64,000 nucleotides of DNA from Phialocephala subalpina (lineage: Eukaryota > Ascomycota > Leotiomycetes > Helotiales > Mollisiaceae), in NCBI GenBank assembly GCA_900073065.1, contig FJOG01000021.1:275370-339369 (forward strand), in the 5' to 3' direction. Under the pieces are notes generated by a model. That model made no database searches and was not told the DNA's origin. It was given only the letters and a program-made list of their open reading frames with translations. Positions 23,276 to 34,500 of this stretch are shown one piece after another. How positions within the stretch are numbered: position 1 is the stretch's first letter; every line of letters begins with the position of its first letter. Both the position numbers and the translations under genes were made by a program.

Positions 23276-24122
23276 ATGCATCTGCCAGATCTCCCACAGC
23301 GGCTGGAATGTGTGAATCGGCTTGTACCTGAACTTCGACCTAAAGAAGACGAAATGTCACCTCTCGAAAACTCAAAAAGCTCTCCTCCAGCTCCAATAGC
23401 TGCCGATACAAAGACCAAGAAAGCATGGATACTAAGCGTTCCTCCAGAAATTCGCTATAATATTTACGACGAATTAATGTCAGGACCATGAACGATTGAT
23501 ATTCAAGATTCTAGAACGGATGCCCTGAGTCTACTCTCCAGAACTCACCCAGATTTACATAGCGAGATTCAAAAGTGGCTCAAAAAGAGATCAAACCTTC
23601 GACGCTTAGGGTCCGGCGAGTTCTTCGATCCAGCAAAAACAACCATCCTCATCAACTGCGATACAGACTTCATACAGCGAATGTTGGAATGTTGCTTCGA
23701 ACCTGCTCAAGAATTTATTTTTGATGCACTTGCACCTGCATTTAACGACTCAGTCTTCCTCAAGAATGCTCGACACTCGTCCTCGATGCGTCCTACCCCA
23801 ATCCCTATAGAACCGGGAAGTATATCATGTTAGACGTCCTTGTGTTACTTGGACAATATCTCATATACGGGCACGCAACAATCCAGAACCTTGAATGCAT
23901 TGATTTCATCACTCAGCCATATGCATCGTGGCAAGCACCTTCAGACCCAGACACTCCGAATATGCTTAGTCAGCCATCTGAGACGAAATAACTTACACCC
24001 AGAAGTGCGAATATGCGGTCCCTTGTACCTGCTGCGCTGTCTTCGAGCCCCGGTACGCCACCAAAATGGGAAAGGAAATCCACGACGAAGTGCCGGTGGT
24101 AGAGGAACCGCGGAGGCAGTGA
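23276..24122 (+). pseudogene. Decayed paralogue of the F-box/2EXR-like gene at 24.6 kb
   Basis: The ATG at 23276 leads into AWILSVPPEIRYNIYDELMSGP, then a TGA at 23489-23491 where the intact relative has an Arg codon (GLRTINIHE against GP-stop-TIDIQD). This fits a C-to-T change of CGA. The frame continues with RTDALSLLSRTHPDL and GSGEFFDPAKTTILI, matching RTDILGRLSQAFPLL and KSGEIFDPAKTTFLM. A one-base loss near 23775 shifts the frame into LVLDASYPNPYRTGKY. Another shift before about 24005 is needed to reach the C-terminal block PCTCCAVFEPRYATK, matching PCTCCQVFELRYGTE. At least three lesions make this a pseudogene. It is convergent with the intact copy, so the pair looks like an inverted duplication. 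Confidence 0.8.
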
Positions 24123-24575
24123 GGGAGACGTTTGCAAAAGAGTATAAACGTCGTTCACCGAAAGGGACGACGAAGGTCTACGCGCGCTCAAATACTGGAG
24201 TAGGACGATTCAAGCTTGGAGAAGCACTGATGGGAAGGTGGCGGAAACAGTTGAACTTCACAACACAAGGTACACGCATCGCTAAATTTGACAATGAGAT
24301 ATAGAAGCCTGTCCGTCATGCGAAAACACGCCTCTGCCTATGATCACTTGGTCCAATTCTGTAAAGCACGGTGCAAGAACATTTCAGCATTCAGATCCCT
24401 AAAACTGATTCTTTCCAATCTTCTCGACGAACTGTCTCTGAGAATATAACGGACAGAGTCTCCTATCTCCTCTATCATTCGCGATCACGCCAGCAAAACA
24501 CTATTCGATTTAGTTGTGAATATCCGGTCCCCATACGGACATCGGTTTATTGCACATACCTTCGGCATTGCGGCT
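24123..24575. other. Spacer between convergent family copies
   Basis: About 450 bp between the pseudogene and the stop of the intact relative. The 154-codon frame at 23840-24304 mostly overlaps the pseudogene in another frame and is a shadow. Nothing else is supported. Confidence 0.45.
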
Positions 24576-25478
24576 TCAAGGTTCTCTGATCTCGTCCAGA
24601 CCCAATTGAATTCCATCTCGCGCCCATTGCGGAAGAATAGCTACCTTTACTCTTTCTTCGGAGCCATTGCCCCTTTCCGTACCATATCTAAGTTCGAAGA
24701 CCTGACAGCAAGTGCAAGGTATGTTTGGACCGCAGCTTTTCAGAATACGGAAGACCATATGCCATAATTTTGCACTGTACCAGTTGACACGGGTGAAGCA
24801 AAGGGAACAAGTAAGATTGTGCTGATAATCCTCCGGTTTGTCAAACAAGTCCAGACGTTCAAGATTCTGTAACTTGTTGGGCTTCTTCCCAAGCATTTCG
24901 AGGACAGATTCAAGGTAGGATGTGGTCGCGCTTTCGCACTCAAACCTGGAGACGTCGATGATCAGGTGTCGGGCGTTGTTTTTGAAACCGGGATCACTCA
25001 AAGCTTCTCGGATCCCTTGCCACCGACGTTCCCGATTGACTTGTTTCCCAATCAGGTAGAGCATTGGGTCCCAGTCAGAGTGACGGACGAAGTTCATCAA
25101 GAATGTTGTTTTCGCCGGATCGAAAATCTCGCCACTTTTTAACCGCTGTAGATTTGGCCTGGATAATCGCCAGTTTTCAATTTCCAGTGCGAGGAGTGGA
25201 AAAGCTTGGGACAATCGCCCAAGGATGTCCGTCCTTGAACACTCTCCTGGAATCGCGTATGTCTCGTGGATATTAATCGTTCGTAACCCGGGAAGGAATT
25301 CGTCGTAAATCATGTATCGAAGGTCGATTGGAATCTTGAGTAGTGGTATCTTCTCGGGTGGCTCGTCTTGTAGTGGTTCTTTGCGAAATAGTTCTTCTGG
25401 GAACAGCACTTCTTCTCCAGCGATCGGTATGCGCGACAGAGTCTCTTTTGCATCGTGATGAGATTCGGAGAGCGACAT
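24576..25478 (-). CDS. F-box/2EXR-like hypothetical protein, intact copy
   Basis: A single-exon gene of 300 residues from the ATG at 25478. After a charged N-terminus, KIPIDLRYMIYDEFLPGLR resembles the LPPEIRxxIYxxxL motif that opens fungal F-box-like and 2EXR proteins. The rest is a helical, Arg-rich body with NARHLIIDVSRFECES and NLERLDLFDKPEDY, and a Cys-rich site CGPNIPCTCCQVFELRYG near the C-terminus that could bind a metal. No catalytic signature is visible. Decayed relatives lie at 22.2, 23.3-24.1 and 59.4-60.0 kb, so this is the only apparently working member in the window. Function unknown. A role in substrate recognition by SCF ligases is only a family-level possibility. Confidence 0.75.
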   Translation of the reverse strand: MSLSESHHDAKETLSRIPIAGEEVLFPEELFRKEPLQDEPPEKIPLLKIPIDLRYMIYDEFLPGLRTINIHETYAIPGECSRTDILGRLSQAFPLLALEIENWRLSRPNLQRLKSGEIFDPAKTTFLMNFVRHSDWDPMLYLIGKQVNRERRWQGIREALSDPGFKNNARHLIIDVSRFECESATTSYLESVLEMLGKKPNKLQNLERLDLFDKPEDYQHNLTCSLCFTRVNWYSAKLWHMVFRILKSCGPNIPCTCCQVFELRYGTERGNGSEERVKVAILPQWARDGIQLGLDEIREP

Positions 25479-26819
25479 CTTAATGTATAGAGGTATGGGT
25501 AGAAGACGGCAGAAAAGATCAGGATCCTCTTCCGGAGTGAAGATATTTACAGCTACTAATAAATGCAGAGACGTTGCTGCATTGTGGCGGGCCGGGCACT
25601 AGGTTTTCCAGATATCTCTATCCTTTGGTGTTGTGAAGTAGTGGTAGCTCGGGGTCGACGCGCTTCCTTTCATGGTACGCTGGCGGGGCGTCGTGGAAAC
25701 CCATCATATCGAAGTGGACGTGATCTGCTGGAGGTGTTTCGATTGCATAGCCCTGGTAGCTCCGATCGAGCAAAGGGAAAGAGGTCGTGAGCTTGCAGCA
25801 GAGTGAGGCTGACTTGCTGTGGCTCCCATTTGTCCCAAACCGTTGCACTGCATGATCTGAGGCTACATACCCCGTCGCCTAATATGTCTCCTCAATATCT
25901 AGCTTCCGTCATCTCTTCCGGAGCTCGTAAATTTCTGTCCAAGTGACATGCCATAGACGTGGCAGAATGTCCAAGTCGGTCACGATATTTCTCTCTCATG
26001 GTCGCCTGTGTGCCCCATCTTCTCGATTTGAGTACCTTCTCTCTGCAGCTCCAATTGTACAGTACGCTGACGTCGTCTCGATCGCATCTCAAAGGTCTAA
26101 CCTGGACAATCTGCGAACATCTCGGACGATCGATGAGGAGGAAGATGCCGAATGTTGATCCCGTTCGGAGGAAAGAAGGTGGAGAGGACGAAGCAAGGCG
26201 AGCAGTCGCGGGTACGCACATTAGGCTGGCAGACGCATACAACCATAATTGTCAGTCGCCGTGTAGAACCTCGAGAAGTTGCGAGCCATGAAGAATCGCA
26301 TTTCGATATTGTTCTCTTCTGTCTGGGAAGCAATGATGTGAAGTCTTGGCCAGAAGCGCGACGCGACTTTTGAACACGCGGTGGATACTTTAGCTGGAAT
26401 CCGTGCCACAGAACAAACCTCAACGGGGTTTCCCTTTCGCATCCTTGGTCCAATCTGTTGCTGATGATTCGAGTTTGGGATTTTCACGCTGTACGAGCAA
26501 TTCGATGGGATTGGCCCGCTCACTGTTTTGAAATGTCGGGTTCACTCTATCGAGAATCCAGTTTCAGATCTTGCCTTTCCCGCTGGATGTCCCCCTGCTG
26601 TCAGCAATTAATTCATTCGTGGCTGATTGGTCTGCTCGAACCTCACTCCTACACATGGTAATCCCTCTGTACTTCTCTCTTGCATCTTTTGATATCTTTT
26701 CTTGTTTAACCAAAATCCCTCTTCATTTCTGTGTGCTTCACGTAGTCGGTGACCAGCAGGGACACTTTTTGTTACCTCTGCCGCCAAGACAGTATCGTCG
26801 AAAAAAAAACCCGAAAATC
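25479..26819. other. Intergenic region with unresolved minus-strand frames
   Basis: About 1.3 kb. The minus-strand frames 26523-26221, 26453-26097, 26242-25892 and 25848-25618 could be pieces of a spliced gene; the last ends in a fairly protein-like stretch. I could not find a consistent splice path or a domain. The 3' end holds the promoter of the P450 at 26820, with a pyrimidine-rich leader. Confidence 0.35.
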
Positions 26820-28782
26820 ATGCCTGTGGCCGATGCAGTCAGCATCTTGTCCCAGGGCTACACGCCCTCTATAATTCTTGCTGTTGTAGCTGTACTTTTG
26901 ATAATACGTCAACGCCTCGCTGTTCAACTTGATCCGAAAGAGCCTCCTATTTTGAAGCCCAAGGTTCCATATATTGGACATATCATTGGCCTCTTCCAGC
27001 ACCATGGAGCCTATTTTGATAAGCTATAGTACATTTCCTCCCAGGCATGCTTAGATCGTCTCTAATTCCCGCAGCGCTCGGAAACCGATGCCCATTGCAA
27101 CCTTGCCGATGATCAACGCCAAGCTGTATATTATCACTGATCCAGTCATGGCTCAGAATGCCTTCCGCCATAAAAACTTATCATTCGATCCTTTCACTCT
27201 CGAGTTCGCCCAGCGCATGCTCGGAGTTTCGGACGAGAGCATGGTCCCTGTCAGATTTGCCGGTGACGAGAAGAATCCAGGCTTCCTCGCCCAATTCCTC
27301 AAGGAGATTCATGAAGCTATGCGCGGGGAGTATCTTCACAAGATGAATGCCGATGTTTTGAACGGAGTTGCTGTTACCATCAATGAACTTGGGAAGACAT
27401 TCGAACCCGAGAGCTTGTTTTATTGGCTCAGAGGGACAATAACGGTGGCTACGTCCAACGCTCTCTTCGGATCCTTCAACCCTTTCAAAGATGATCCAGC
27501 TCTGGGAGACGCACTGTGGTATGTTGATCTTATTCCTTCTACACAGAAAGTGGGCTCTATAAATTCCAGGCGAGGCTGGGAGATTGCGAGCGCTGAGCAG
27601 AGGTCTCCTTCTCAGAAGTCTTGTGTTTGGTCCGTACGTCGGAAGCATAGCGAAAGATTGTAGAGATTGGTGCAAACGTGATATCACGCATTAAGATTCA
27701 AGATCTAACATTGGACCCAGGGACTTTGACAATGGCTTGATGGGCTTAATCTTGAACTTGTTCCCAGCTATCACCTTCCCCGCAGCATACAAAGGACGAG
27801 CCAAAATCCAAGAAGCTCTCATCAAATACTATACCGCAGAACACGACCTCGACCCCTCCGTCTCCCAAATGGCAAAAGTGCGAGCCGCCCTATTCAGACG
27901 TAAAGGCATACCCGCCTTTGACATCGGAAAGTTCGAACTGGCACTCATCGTAATCAAGCCTTTTCTTTGTCTCGCCTCTTGAATTTTGCTGTGTTGAGAG
28001 CTTCCGAGGAGGTTTCATCCTCTTCGGCTCTTTCCATGTGCTGAAAACATAGTACTAACTTCTTGAAGCACGTCTCAACCGCGAATGCCATTCCCACTCT
28101 ATTCTGGAACCTCTGCTTCGTTGCAACCGCACCCAAAACCACAGCTACCATCCGCAAAGAAATCGAATCCATAATCACTGTCAGTACTTTGGATAATGGG
28201 AAACGGGAAGCCGTCATCGACATTACGAAATTTGACACTCATTGCCCAGTTCTTGTATCTTCATATCGAGAGACTATCCGTCTTGCAAATGCGCAGTTGG
28301 GAGCTAGAAGAGCAATGGAAGATACAATTCTTTCGGATGGGAAGAATGAGTATTTGTTGAAAGCAGGCTGCGATATCCAACTCCCTGCTGGTGTACCACA
28401 TCTCAATGAAGCAGCGTGGGGGCCTACAGCGTCTTCTTTTGATGCAACTCGTTTCATGTCACCAGAAGAAAGGGGAGATTCAAGTGCCAAGGCGAGACTA
28501 GAGGATCGAGAACAGAAGAGATCTTACTTCCCGTTTGGTGGAGGGAAGCATCTTTGTCCTGGGCGCAACTTTGCTTTTGCGGAGATTCTTGGGACAATAG
28601 CTGTATTGGTTACGGGGTTTGATGTGAATAATAGGGATGGAGGGATGATTGAGATTCCTAAATTGGGTAGGGCACGACTAGGCGAGGGGGTCGCAAAGCC
28701 GACTGGGAAGGGTTTGACGATGGGCGCAAGAATTGAGAGGAGAACGGGGTGGGAAGATGTGGTTTGGAAGTTCACTTGTTGA
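26820..28782 (+). CDS. Cytochrome P450, CYP7/CYP8-like (sterol hydroxylase-type)
   Basis: A 531-residue P450 from four exons: 26820-27028, 27075-27518, 27721-27949 and 28069-28782. The introns are 46, 202 and 119 nt and all junctions are in phase. The frame is open upstream of 26820, but the ATG there gives a standard anchor (SIILAVVAVLLIIRQRLAV) followed by KPKVPYIGHIIGLFQH. The I-helix region reads HVSTANAIPTLFWNLCFV, with Asn-Ala in place of the acid-Thr pair, as in CYP7/CYP8 (7-alpha-hydroxylase and prostacyclin-synthase-like) proteins. The K-helix ExxR is YRETIRL and the haem loop is FGGGKHLCPGRNFAFAEI. The sterol-type label is by motif resemblance; fungal members act on varied substrates. 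No other biosynthetic gene adjoins it. Confidence 0.9.
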
Positions 28783-29549
28783 TTGTGCTTCCTGGATGGC
28801 TTTCAATGCACTTCAATTGGTAGGTACTTTAGGATATCCCTTTGGTTCCAGATTTGATACCAGAACCAAATATACATCCTTCACCTAGAATACAAATGTT
28901 GTATCATGCTGCTAGTTCCTCTATACATTCACTGATATTGGGCTCATCCTCTCACTGCTTCACTTGTGGTTGTTTCATCAAAGTGCTAGAACTAGCGAGA
29001 AGCACCCCTTGAGGCTGAGTCACTCTCTCAACCTGCAGTTGTGACTTTAGCAAGAGAGCTTTGATCTTGAACCTGAGATCTTAAGTTACAAGATTCTAGC
29101 TCAAAGTTGCTTGCCTTTGTGAACCGTCAAAGGTGGTGACTTCTTTGGTACTTTCTCGTCTTAGCTTCAACTGAGCAAACGCTTCACCCTCTTCCTTCAC
29201 TCTCCCCAGCCTTCAATTCACCAAAGCGCAAGGCGTTCTTGCCATATCTGACATAGTAAACAGAATAGACGAGGACTAGCGTCATCAAGCATCAATCGTC
29301 GACCGACCGACCTCTTGCACCTACAAATACCCCCTCCTCCTCCCCCCACCTCCTCCCCCCACAACCTTCTTCCCTCTTACAACCTACAACTCAAACCGCT
29401 TTCGATCTTTGACTCAAGCAACTTCAATCACAACAACTTCAAACACTTCTTCATACACTTGCGCCTTTACTTCTCAGGTAACCGCAACTCCCCTCAAGCA
29501 CAAATACCCAATTTCGAGTCCCGAACAAATCCCTACCATCACCTTCAAC
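28783..29549. other. Intergenic region and CT-rich 5' leader
   Basis: About 770 bp. From roughly 29310 to 29549 the plus strand is strongly C/T- and CA-rich, typical of a highly expressed fungal 5' leader, and it precedes the repeat-protein gene. No coding frame is supported. Confidence 0.5.
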
Positions 29550-30390
29550 ATGCCTTCATACAGAATCTCCGCTCTCCTCACCTTTGCTACCCTCGTTCTC
29601 TCCGGTACCTCTGCTGTCGTAAGTCTCCATTTTCCTCCCCATCCGCTTTCGAAGCGCGCAAGTTCAGAAGCTGACTTTCAAACCTCAGGTCCCAGAGCGC
29701 AACATCGTCGACATCGGTGCCATCAACGGTGGTGTTACTGCTCGCACTGTCGCCAACATCGGTACCATCGACAATGTCACTGCTCGCAAGGTTGTCGACG
29801 TCGATGCTGGTGTAACTGCTCGCAACGGCCTCAAGATTCCTGGCGTTGATAATGTCACTGCCCGCAAGGTTGCTGGCATTGGTGCCATCGACAACGTTAC
29901 TGCCCGCGAGGAGCTCAAGATCGCTGGTGTCGACAACATGACCGCTCGCAAGGTCGCCGGAATCGGTGCCATCGACAACGTTACTGCTCGTAAGGAGCTC
30001 AAGATTGGTGCTGGTGTGACTGCTCGAGATGAGGACAACAGCAATCTCTCAGACTATTGCTACTGGGTCAGTCCTGATGAATACATTTGCACAACAGAGC
30101 CCCGCCTCCACATCCCCCGTAACTCGGTCAAGATTGGCACCATTGACAACGTTACTGCTCGCAAGGTCGCCGACATTGGTGCTGTCGACAACGTCACTGC
30201 TCGCGATGAGCTTGAGATCCCTGGTGTTGACAATGTCACCGCTCGCAAGGTCGCTGACATCGGCGCCGTCGACGGTGTCACCGCTCGCGGAGGAGGCCCA
30301 ACTTGCCGTCGCTCCATTGGTAACAAGGGCGCTCGTGGTGGTTGCTATGATGGCTCCAGCAAGCGTGGCGATGATGGTGGATGCTGCTAA
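29550..30390 (+). CDS. Secreted protein with about twelve 14-residue T-A-R repeats
   Basis: There are two exons, 29550-29618 and 29689-30390, with a 70-nt GTAAGT...CAG intron, giving 256 residues. Exon 1 is almost exactly a signal peptide (MPSYRISALLTFATLVLSG...). The body alternates two 14-residue units, type A (KVAGIGAIDNVTAR) and type B (EELKIAGVDNMTAR), with some 12-residue versions ending AGVTAR. I count twelve T-A-R endings. Eight units carry an N-V/M-T glycosylation sequon. A non-repeat insert with two cysteines (DYCYWVSPDEYICTTEPR) splits the array after the eighth unit. The tail is Gly- and Cys-rich (GGCYDGSSKRGDDGGCC). The even spacing of small hydrophobic residues suggests a beta-solenoid. 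I know no family for it; a wall or secreted adhesive/effector role is only a guess. Confidence 0.85.
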
Positions 30391-31399
30391 GTGCTGCACT
30401 GCGAAGGGATCAGTACATAATTGAAGCTTTGGATTTGCATGGCGTTCGGGGTTGGGAAGGATGCTTGCTTTCGAGGATGCTTTCCTGGGATTGATTCTAC
30501 ACGGTGGTGCTTGCATGGATTTGGGGAGAGCATGGGAAGGGATCGGAGCATATGAAAATTGGTGCTAGCTTGTATGATAGTGCGCAAGCGTGACTTTCTG
30601 CAAAGCTTTCTTCGAGCAACACAGCCTAAATGAAAGAATCAAAACAAGAATCGCGTCAAATGGCTTGCAAGTGATATGCTCTACACTGTCCCTGGCGATT
30701 CCTTGAGTCTTGGGATCGATGACTTTCCAGTCCTGAAGAATTTGCCACACTTCTTGGTACTTGAATGTGTCCCCCCCTGAACCACCGTGCTTGTGAGAGC
30801 TGAGCGGCCAGAAGCTGCGACAATTGACTCGATCTGGAACATAAAAGCACGAAAAATAGAAGCAATGCAGGCAGCTTGTTACTCATGAAGGAAGTAGAAC
30901 CTAGCATAACACATCTAATTGATTCATCAATGCTACTCTTAAATCGAGTTGGAAAACTTGGCAGAAAATTTGAGCTGAAATGTGTCCCGCCTCGGTGTGA
31001 GCACTAAACTCAAGTGCAGCGAGAAGAAAGAATAGCTTAGGGATGCCGGCAACTTCGCAAGATCTTCTCACGTAATTGAAAGCGCATGCAAGGATAGCAA
31101 CGTCTCGTGGCTTCCTGATCATATAGACTGTAACCCTCGTGCACTGCCCTCATCGCCCCCCTGAAAGGAGTCCAGCTCTTTCCACAGACTCAACAATGAG
31201 CTGTTTCAAGTTGCTGCAAATTCTCGTATTCCTCATAGTTTTAGACATCCTTTCATCTGTCCGTCGTTCCTGCCACCAAACATCGTGGGAGATTAGCTGT
31301 TGTCATGCACCTTCATCTCCTGCCTTCGAAGCACCCAAGACCGCACAACAACTTCCTCAACCAACTTTACTCCTTCCCAATTCAACACCCAAACAGGCG
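30391..31399. other. Intergenic region
   Basis: About 1 kb downstream of the repeat protein. Short frames on both strands (30656-30907, 30901-31122) are not protein-like. No RNA gene is recognised. Confidence 0.45.
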
Positions 31400-31569
31400 C
31401 CTCTTGCCCACTGCACCACTTGGCCTTGTAGCCACCTTATATTCTCGTCCTCCTCCTTAGGAAAGAAAGCTTTCTGCTTCACCTTCTTCTATCGAAGGGG
31501 TTTCTTTGCTAAGGGGGAGGACGAGAATACAAGGTGGCTACAAGGCCAAGTGGTGCAGTGGGCAAGAGG
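31400..31569. repeat. Foldback (hairpin) element with about 60-70 bp arms
   Basis: The left arm (31400-31469, starting CCTCTTGCCCACTGCACC) and the right arm (31500-31569, ending GGTGCAGTGGGCAAGAGG) are inverted copies. They have only a handful of mismatches over about 70 bases, and the outer 39 bases match perfectly. The roughly 30-base centre is itself partly complementary. Transcribed RNA would form a long stem. No target duplication is clear. It may be a foldback MITE or a small-RNA precursor. Confidence 0.85.
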
Positions 31570-34500
31570 TTGCATATAAGTGTATAGTAGCACAGTAGAT
31601 AGCGGAACTGAATGCTTCTGTGATTGAGAGTGAGGTGGGTGTGATGGTGTTTGTGATGGTGGGCTGGAATGCTGGTAGAAAAGTGGTGATGCAGTCTGCC
31701 GCACCACACCACGCATCTGCTTGAGGAACATCGAAGCTGGGACTACCAGCACATGCCAAATGAAGAATTGCAAGTGATTCTGTTCCGATGGTCTTACAAT
31801 GAGACTTGCTGCAGATATTCCGACCGCCCTTGAGTCTTCGTGGCATGATTTGGTGGGGGTTGAGGGTGGTATCCAGATCGGCACCTACACTACAGCCAGG
31901 ACACAACACCACGAATTCTCAACGCCAAATCATCCGCACACGATGTTCTACTGTCTCGAAGTCATTCAAAAGCTATTTTGATACTTTAAATAGTCTTTCA
32001 AAGCATCCAGAGACGTTTAAATCGAATTCCTATTTTTGGAAGCCCGATTTCGCACATCACTTCCACCGCAACCTTGCAAAACATCAACATCGTAAGTGGA
32101 GGCAGCCAGAATTCAATACTTAAAGCATTTTTCAAGCATTACAGATACTCAAGCTTCAATTTGGTGGGATGCAACTTCGTTTTCGTCGAGTTATGACGCG
32201 TCGTGTTCTCGCTGGAGTTGGCACCGTACACTCCGCTGCTTAGGATCTCAGCACCAGAAGTTGGCGGACCAAAATTTCATCATGAGATCATTGTCTGAGT
32301 GCTTTATGATACTGAGATGGAGTTTCACTAAGATCACCTTCGTTTTCGCTGAGATTTCACGCGTCGGATTCTCGCTGTTGAGGCCATGTGAGTCCTCACC
32401 AGAGCCCACACTGGACAGCTCCTTCCACTCCTGTGCAAAGGACACTCTAAAATCAGAACGGGCTTGAATTGAAGTCCTTTGCAAGACTCAATCTCGCACA
32501 CCTTTCTAAGAGATTTCAGTGCTAATATTTCGGACTCGCAGAAACCAGATTTTGCACAAGCATCTTCGTGATATGTCTCTCACAGCAAGTCGCTGTTGTG
32601 CCGTCTCCTGGTGCATCCCCATACACGGAAGACTTGCCGGCAGAGGAAAGATGGGTTTCATTACTTTGGACCATTGTTTGCAGTTGAATTCCAAGCTGCA
32701 TCGCTATGTATACTGTACACCGCATTGCGTCTCCCTCACGTGAAGTCATTCTCTACCTGCTCCTTGTCACGGCGAGAATCAGCACTCAAAGGAGGTATTC
32801 TCCAAACTATCGAAGCGCGATAGCCTGCAGTCCAGTACTTCTCCCACCGCCTCTTTCCACAGCAAAAGAAAGTATGATCTAGGCCTCATAATTCCAAGTT
32901 TTATGTCACACTTGCACTTGCAAATGCCACATCACCCGCTCATGACTAAAATCGGGCATCGATGCCAGCTCACACGACACCGCTTTCTCTTATTCTTTCT
33001 TCCACCAACTTCGAAGTTTCTTTCAACCCCCACGATATCAGTTCGAGTCCCAACTTCTAGCAATATGCCAGAGTCAGATCAACACCAGCCGCCGCAACCG
33101 CACCTCATAATCGCTCACATCCACGACACGTGACCCACACTTTTCATCCCTCACAACCCGACGACCAGCCACCTCCAATGCCCATCTTCACCTGGGGCTT
33201 TGAAAAACAAGCATCACGTTCCTGCTCGTCCCTCCAATATCAACGTGTCCCCAACTCACAATCACGTTCTGTATCGGCCGAAACAGACGCAACAATCGCA
33301 TCTCCATCCCCGTTGGCACCGGAGAGCCTCGGTAGATTCTCGGCATAACCTTCCCCTTCCCTCGATCCATCCCTGATAACCTCAAACTCAAAAGTCCTCG
33401 GCGAAAGCAAGCTAAAAACTCAATGCCTTTCCACCGGTCCTCAACGCCGGCCCTCCCAAAACCAGCCCGGGATTTTCCCCAGAGTACCAAGATTGCGTTG
33501 AAAGTCTAGTCCAGATCTAAAGACCGAGAAATTTAGCCAAATTTACCCAATTGGCCATTCCAACCTCCTACCAACCTTTAGTCCCGCAGCGGCTCCCTTT
33601 TCAGCTCTATTCTTCTCGGCTGGAAGTTTTCCATTTTTCTTTCATGCGGATTTTGATATCAGACGCCGTGCGCTTATGCGGTTGATTTCGGCGCTTTCGG
33701 TCCTTTCCTCCTGTGGTCTTTGAAATTTTAATATCTGCCCCGCTCCTTTTTGGGGCTCGCTAGGACTCACTCGCCTTACTTTCCTCACATTTTGAGGAGA
33801 TGCGAGTAAGGGATCCAGTTTTTGGGCCCGAGGATGGGGCGAGGGTATCCACTGTTTTACTCTTCGGTGCTTCTGGCGTGATCGTGTAGGGACGTGATGG
33901 GGTTATGTAAGAGGGGAGGTGTGGTTGAACGGAAAGCTTATCTGGACCGGCGGAGGGATGAAAGTACAAGGTGTGTGAACTAATGTCAGGGCGAGAGGCG
34001 ATATCATCATCATATGTGGCCGCAGCTGTGACCTGAGCGTATCTTTGTTCGCGGCCAAGTTTGCGGTTATGCCTCTTTGTTTGTGATGCGAGGTTGATAC
34101 GGAAGCGGAGAGGAAGGTGGAGAAGGAGAAGGGGGTGCTTGGAGTTGGAACTTGGAGGAGACTCCGAGAGAGGTGTGGCTTCATGATGGGATGTTCCAGA
34201 TTCCCCAGGAAGATGTCGTCATTTTCAGATGCGAATTTCTTCCTTTAACATGTCTCAAAAGCTGGATGAGGACGAGAAAGCCGGACTCAGGGGCAGAGGG
34301 AATAATTGAACAGACAATCGGTAAGACCGAGGCAATTGGAGATGCAATGCTCAAGAAACGACGACGTCTTCAGCAGAATCCGGCTCGCTTGGCGCACATG
34401 TCTTGGTGCTTCTGAATTATGATGATGGAATAGCAAAGTGGGATTTGTCCGGTGGAGGTATGTATCTTCTCCTTCCTCTCTCTTCAACTCTTTGCACGTG

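Noticed and set aside
26571..26819. Upstream extension of the third P450
   Set aside because: The frame is open, but P450 anchors begin near the ATG at 26820 and the extra 83 residues do not resemble a leader.
29550..30390. Repeat protein as a Kex2-processed peptide (dikaritin/UstA-type) precursor
   Set aside because: Units end in T-A-R followed by K, E, D, N or T; there are no KR sites between units and no adjacent tyrosinase or DUF3328 genes.
29685..30516. Long minus-strand frames opposite the repeat protein
   Set aside because: They are shadows: a stop-free repeat on one strand gives stop-free repeats on the other. They lack a signal peptide and sensible composition.
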